Part shown: positions 61,463-64,000 of the stretch, one piece after another
How the letters are laid out: each line of letters opens with the position of its first letter
Numbering within the stretch: position 1 is the first letter of the stretch
Source: Haloplanus salinus
GTDB taxonomy: Archaea > Halobacteriota > Halobacteria > Halobacteriales > Haloferacaceae
Length of the DNA stretch: 64,000 nucleotides
Assembly (NCBI RefSeq): GCF_003336245.1
Contig: NZ_QPHM01000001.1
Span: 1,364,001-1,428,000 of the forward strand
Direction: 5' to 3'
The notes under the pieces: generated by a model
The model's input: only the letters and a program-made list of their open reading frames with translations
Database searches by the model: none
What the model was told of the DNA's origin: nothing
Translations under genes and position numbers: made by a program

Positions 61463-61890
61463 GTGGGATCGAAGCGGTACCGCACCGTCGACTGCCCGTC
61501 GAACCGCGGTCCCGAGCCGCGGCGGCTGAACCCCGCCGACTCGGCCGCCTCCCGGATCGACTCGTCGTCCACGATGGCCAGTAGCTCGACGGTCATCCCC
61601 TCCGCCGTGGCGAACCGAACGGGTTCGGCGAGCAGCCGTTCACAGGCCGCCGTCGTCCCCGCCAACTGGGTCACGTGGACGGTCCCGTCGCGCACGTCGA
61701 AGCTGACGAATCCAGCGACATCGTGGCCGTCGCCCTCGGCCGTGTCGGCGTTCGGTCCCGCCGCCGTCGCTCCGCGCTGCGCGACCCGAACCGTCCGGTC
61801 GTGGATCAGGTTCCGGATCACGTCCGCCGGCACGTCCGCGATGGCGGAGAGCGCGTCGGCGTCGGCCTCGAACGCGTCGCGCACTTCCAT
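61459..61890 (-). CDS. GNAT-like acetyltransferase, haloarchaeal
   Basis: The 143-residue protein has the strand/helix pattern of a small GNAT fold: an N-terminal EVRDAFEADADALSAIADVP, central strands VAGFVSFDVRDGTVHVTQLA (the GFV...V beta-4 strand), an alpha helix AACERLLAEPVRFATAEGM, and a final strand AGFSRRGSGPRFDG. The Q/R-x-x-G-x-G/A cofactor loop is not clear, so activity is uncertain. It ends within four bases of the polB stop and lies 68 bp from the formate dehydrogenase gene. Confidence 0.65.
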   Translation of the reverse strand: MEVRDAFEADADALSAIADVPADVIRNLIHDRTVRVAQRGATAAGPNADTAEGDGHDVAGFVSFDVRDGTVHVTQLAGTTAACERLLAEPVRFATAEGMTVELLAIVDDESIREAAESAGFSRRGSGPRFDGQSTVRYRFDPT

Positions 61891-61957
61891 ACCCGTCTTA
61901 TTCGCGGGAACCGCTTAAACGCTCGCTCCGGCGCGGCGGGCACGGCCGGGTCGACGC

Positions 61958-64000
61958 TCAGTCGTCGGCCGCCGTTCCCGACTCCCCGCCACCCGCCTCG
62001 ATGGCGACGGCCGCGGCCTTGTACTCCGGAATCTTCGCCCGCTCGTCGAGCGCGTCGTTCGTCAGCCGGTTCGCCGACGACGCCGCGAAGTGTGGCGTCG
62101 TCCACACCGTCCCCTGCTTGATGTCCTCGGTCACCTGCGCTCGCACCTCGATCTCCCCCCGACGCGACCGGAGCGTCACGGTGTCGCCGTCCGCGACACC
62201 GTACCGTTCCGCGTCCGCCGGATGCACGTCGACGAAGTTCTCGGGGTGTTGGCGGTTGAGCGTCGGCGAGCGTCGACTCATCGTCCCCGTGTTGTAGTGT
62301 TCGATCAGCCGCGCCGTCGTGAGGATCAGCGGGTACTCGTCGTCGGGCACCTCCTTCGGCGGCTGGTGGCGCACGCCCTCGATGTAGCCCATCCCGTTCG
62401 GCGTCGTGAACGCGTCCTCGTAGAGGTAGGGGTCGCCCTCGTCGCCGGGTTCGAGACAGGGCCAATGGATACCCTCCTCGCCCAAGCGGTCGTAGGTGAT
62501 CCCGCCGAAGATGGGACAGACCTGCCGGAGTTCCTCGAACACCGCCTCGGGATCGTCGAAGTCGAAGCCACCGTCGGGGCCGAACAGCCGCGTCCCGACC
62601 GCCTGGAGGATGTCGAAGTCGTGGTTCGTCCCCGGATACACCCGGCCGATCCCGCGCATCCGCTGGACGCGACGGTCCGTGTTGACGACGGTGCCGCCGC
62701 GTTCGGCCCACGAAGTGGCCGGGAGGACCACGTCCGCGTACCCGACGGTGTCGGTCGGAAAGACGTCCTGCACGACCAGAAACTCCAGGTCGGCCAGCCG
62801 CTCCGCGACTCGGTTGGCGTCCGGTTCGCTCATCACGGGGTTCTCGCCCATCACGTAGAGCCCCTTGATCGACGCCCCCGCCTCGTGCGAAATCTCGACG
62901 TTCGTCAGCCCCGCCTTCGGCGGCACCTCGAAGCCCCAGACGGCCTCGACTGCGGCTCTGAGGTCGTCGTCCTCGACGTTCTGGTATCCGGGCAGGGTGT
63001 TCGGCATCGCGCCCACGTCACAGGTCCCCTGCACGTTGTTCTGCCCACGTAGAGGGTTGACGCCCGTCCCCGGTCGACCGACGTTGCCCGTGACGAGGGC
63101 GAGGTTGATCTCGTTCTGGACGTTGTCGACGCCACAGGTGTGTTGGCTCATCCCCATCCCGGTGAAGATGGTCGCGTTCTCCGCCGTGGCGTACACCTCG
63201 GCGGCGCGTTCGATGTCCTCGAGGCGAACGCCACAGACACGGGCAGCTTCCTCCGTGTCGAAGTCCGCCAGCGTCTCCACGAGGTGGTCGACCCCCTCGG
63301 TCCGCTCCGCGACGAACTCCTCGTCGACCCAGCCGTTCTCAAGCACCGTCTTGAGAACGACGTTCAACAGCGGGATGTCGCTCCCCGGGTTCGACTGGAG
63401 ATGCAGGTGTCGGTCCGTCCCCTCGATATCGAACGACCGCGTCGTCTTGTTCGCGTGGGGGTCGATCTGGATCACCGTCGCGCCGTCGAGGACGGCCTGT
63501 CGGAAGTAGACGCTGTTGGCGATGGGGTGTTGCTCGGCCGGGTTGGCGCCCTGAATCCACAGCACGTCCGCCGACTCCATCAGGTCCTGCATGCTGTTGG
63601 TCATCGCCCCGGCGCCCAGACTCCGGCGAAGGGCATAGACCGTCGAGGCGTGGCACATCCGCGTGCAGTTGTCGACGTTGTTCGTCCCGTACCGTCGCGC
63701 GAGTTTCTGGAGGAGGTAGTTCTCCTCGTTCGTCGCCTTCGAACAGCCGAAAAAGCCCATCGCGTCGGGACCGTGCTCCGCGCGGATGCGCTCCATCTCG
63801 CTCACCACGCGGCCGTAGGCCTCGTCCCACGTCGCCGCGTGGAGGTCCCCGTCGTCGCCGCGTATCTGGGGCTCCGTCAGTCGGTCCTCGTGTTCGACCA
63901 CCTCCATCGCCGCACCTCCCTTGATGCAGATGCGCCCCTCGTTGACCGGCGCGTCCCCCCACGGCGCGAACCGCCGGTCCTCGGTGACCGCGATGCCACA
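61958..64000 (-). CDS. fdhF: Formate dehydrogenase alpha subunit, N-terminus outside the window
   Basis: The frame is open to the right edge; 680 residues are visible and a few tens are missing. It is a molybdopterin bis-MGD oxidoreductase: the end of a 4Fe-4S site (CGIAV...GRICIKGG), AMGFFGCSKATNEENYLLQK, the active-site region CTRMCHASTVYAL with Cys where bacterial enzymes may have selenocysteine, PLRGQNNVQGTCDVGAMPNT, and a C-terminal cofactor-binding domain (VWTTPHFAASSANRL). It oxidises formate (or reduces CO2) and would be cytoplasmic; the Tat signal cannot be judged because the start is outside. An internal ATG at 63905-63907 is not the start. Confidence 0.88.
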   Translation of the reverse strand, partial: CGIAVTEDRRFAPWGDAPVNEGRICIKGGAAMEVVEHEDRLTEPQIRGDDGDLHAATWDEAYGRVVSEMERIRAEHGPDAMGFFGCSKATNEENYLLQKLARRYGTNNVDNCTRMCHASTVYALRRSLGAGAMTNSMQDLMESADVLWIQGANPAEQHPIANSVYFRQAVLDGATVIQIDPHANKTTRSFDIEGTDRHLHLQSNPGSDIPLLNVVLKTVLENGWVDEEFVAERTEGVDHLVETLADFDTEEAARVCGVRLEDIERAAEVYATAENATIFTGMGMSQHTCGVDNVQNEINLALVTGNVGRPGTGVNPLRGQNNVQGTCDVGAMPNTLPGYQNVEDDDLRAAVEAVWGFEVPPKAGLTNVEISHEAGASIKGLYVMGENPVMSEPDANRVAERLADLEFLVVQDVFPTDTVGYADVVLPATSWAERGGTVVNTDRRVQRMRGIGRVYPGTNHDFDILQAVGTRLFGPDGGFDFDDPEAVFEELRQVCPIFGGITYDRLGEEGIHWPCLEPGDEGDPYLYEDAFTTPNGMGYIEGVRHQPPKEVPDDEYPLILTTARLIEHYNTGTMSRRSPTLNRQHPENFVDVHPADAERYGVADGDTVTLRSRRGEIEVRAQVTEDIKQGTVWTTPHFAASSANRLTNDALDERAKIPEYKAAAVAIEAGGGESGTAADD

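Overview
The window is a piece of a haloarchaeal main chromosome, probably from a Haloferacales-like genus. The evidence is very high GC with strong GC3 codon bias, acidic proteins, leaderless TATA promoters about 27 nt upstream of starts, family D DNA polymerase, Orc1/Cdc6, Tat lipoproteins, a PGF-CTERM protein, a LysW-dependent arginine pathway and many small families known only from halophilic archaea. I saw no rRNA, tRNA, CRISPR array or IS transposase.

Layout. 1-7 kb: end of a PPC-domain gene and polC (PolD large subunit), interrupted by two inteins. 7-14.3 kb: PQQ lipoprotein, a frameshifted rubredoxin-like gene, DUF2892 protein, sulfatase-fold enzyme, CBS protein, glyS, dolichol-kinase-like gene. 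14.3-21.7 kb: arginine operon argG-argX-argC-argB-argD-argE-argF, mostly joined by ATGA overlaps; argH and the carrier gene argW/lysW are not there. An arginine-rich 26-codon ORF precedes it. 21.7-32.3 kb: MetX-like hydrolase, XPD/DinG helicase, lipoprotein, cytochrome P450, 2H phosphoesterase, PGF-CTERM surface protein, TauE/SafE permease and small proteins. 32.4-40.9 kb: uvrB, methyltransferase, an SDR/patatin pair resembling the haloarchaeal polyhydroxyalkanoate-mobilisation genes, a multi-frameshift gene remnant and an SLC13-type transporter.

41.0-48.5 kb: a 2009-residue secreted von Willebrand A/thrombospondin-type-3 protein with a long helical C-terminal region, divergent from a small secreted Thr/Pro-rich protein and a rhomboid-like protease preceded by a perfect 22-bp palindrome. 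48.5-54.6 kb: small haloarchaeal families, two divergent rhodaneses, an AI-2E-type permease, DUF2391, a KaiC-like protein and a 29-residue membrane peptide.

54.9-61.5 kb: replication-origin locus. oapC-oapB-oapA, then an intergenic origin with two identical inverted 30-bp origin recognition boxes around an AT-rich unwinding element, a third box next to the orc1 start, orc1, sec11 and polB (PolD small subunit). Further box-like sites lie at 48.8, 54.8 and 60.1 kb, the last inside polB. 61.5-64 kb: acetyltransferase-like gene and a formate dehydrogenase alpha subunit cut by the window end.

Both PolD subunits, the initiator, the origin and uvrB occur together, so the window is core chromosome. 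The most accessory-looking parts are intein 1 of polC, the 41-48.5 kb surface block and the remnants at 8.4 and 37.7-38.1 kb.
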